Assembly: GCA_964594175.1 (NCBI GenBank)
Contig: CAZQLM010000009.1
Location: 1-21,269, forward strand
From: SZUA-1535 sp964594175
Lineage (GTDB): Archaea > Aenigmatarchaeota > Aenigmatarchaeia > Aenigmatarchaeales > SZUA-1535
DNA length: 21,269 bases
Direction: 5' to 3'
This document shows positions 21,001 to 21,269 of the stretch, piece by piece; the stretch's first letter is position 1, and every line of letters begins with the position of its first letter. Position numbers and translations under genes: made by a program. Under the pieces are notes generated by a model, which searched no databases, had not been told where the DNA came from, and saw only the letters and a list, made by a program, of their open reading frames with translations.

Positions 21001-21252
21001 TTAGTATGCTAACATTATTTCACCTTTTTTCATGTCTACTTCTATAACATACCCTAATCTTTTCAAATCTTCCGCTATTTGCCATAGTGCATGATGTCCG
21101 CGAGCATTCCCATAGTGGAAAGTTTTCAAATGTGGAACTCTCCAATACCCTTTTTCTTCAAGAGAAGAAATAATGCCATATTTTTCTAGTCTTTCTTTTT
21201 TTCCATTGTACATTATATTTCTTTCTGGGAACGACAAACTTATTACCTTCAT
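21001..21252 (-). CDS. Protein of unknown function (83 residues)
   Basis: The product begins MKVISLSFPERNIMYNGKK and has a central segment with the aromatic and His-rich pattern HLKTFHYGNARGHHALW, then a helix and a C-terminal strand. The shape, about 80 residues of mixed alpha and beta, could be a small winged-helix fold, but no family is recognised. The ATG at 21252 follows an AGGTGG site; a GTG at 21261 is less likely. It converges with the Lrp-like gene over a 20-base gap that contains a T5 run. Confidence 0.6.
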   Translation of the reverse strand: MKVISLSFPERNIMYNGKKERLEKYGIISSLEEKGYWRVPHLKTFHYGNARGHHALWQIAEDLKRLGYVIEVDMKKGEIMLAY

Positions 21253-21269
21253 ATTAACCACCTAATAGT

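Overview
The window looks like a piece of chromosome from an AT-rich, probably thermophilic archaeon with euryarchaeal-type genes. The archaeal markers are RadB, the ribosome-recycling factor ABCE1, a digeranylgeranylglyceryl-phosphate synthase for ether lipids, an archaeal-type RNase P RNA, a tRNA with an intron outside the anticodon loop, TATA boxes about 25-29 bases upstream of start codons, and Shine-Dalgarno motifs of the GGTGA type. Thermophily is inferred from the GC-only acceptor and anticodon stems of the tRNA in an AT-rich genome, and from a KaiC-like family that, as I recall, is restricted to thermophiles. No species can be named from the sequence alone, and no mobile element, CRISPR array or phage region is visible.

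Layout. 1-327 has no convincing gene. 328-1817 is a two-gene unit: a KaiC-like ATPase and its helix-turn-helix partner. 1861-3280 (minus) holds a DUF151 bifunctional-nuclease-like protein, preceded by a polytopic membrane protein and followed by an in-frame open tail beyond its TGA. 3335-3578 is rnpB, followed by radB. 4318-6970 (minus) is the tldD-tldE protease pair. 7108-8130 is a divergent UbiA-like membrane protein, convergent with a double ThyX-like protein (8125-9411, minus). A molybdopterin oxidoreductase resembling FdhA (9459-11396) is transcribed divergently from the latter.

11451-15438 is a sulfur and iron-sulfur block. A small HTH regulator with a perfect palindrome at its own promoter leads into a cysteine desulfurase, an IscU scaffold and a TtuA-like tRNA thiolation enzyme; an AMMECR1 protein and a Nudix hydrolase follow. 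Sulfur released by the desulfurase would feed both cluster assembly on IscU and the tRNA thiolase, itself probably an Fe-S enzyme. 15431-17196 (minus) carries a DUF123 GIY-YIG nuclease, three very small ORFs and the lipid prenyltransferase. 17265-19201 is a tiny HypC-like barrel protein followed by ABCE1. 19224-20434 (minus) has a 60-residue ORF, tRNA-Pro(CGG) with a T-loop intron, a cupin and an unknown protein; the last two are divergent from an Lrp/AsnC regulator. An unknown 83-residue ORF ends the window.

Overall pattern: promoter-proximal genes mostly look leaderless, with a TATA box about 27 bases before the ATG, while downstream operon genes have GGTGA-type ribosome binding sites, several of which decide between alternative starts. 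No single large unknown system stands out. The most interesting items are the tRNA intron, the HypC-like/ABCE1 pair, the tandem ThyX protein with a terminal Cys cluster, the palindrome-controlled Fe-S/thiolation cluster, and the tail behind the DUF151 stop codon.
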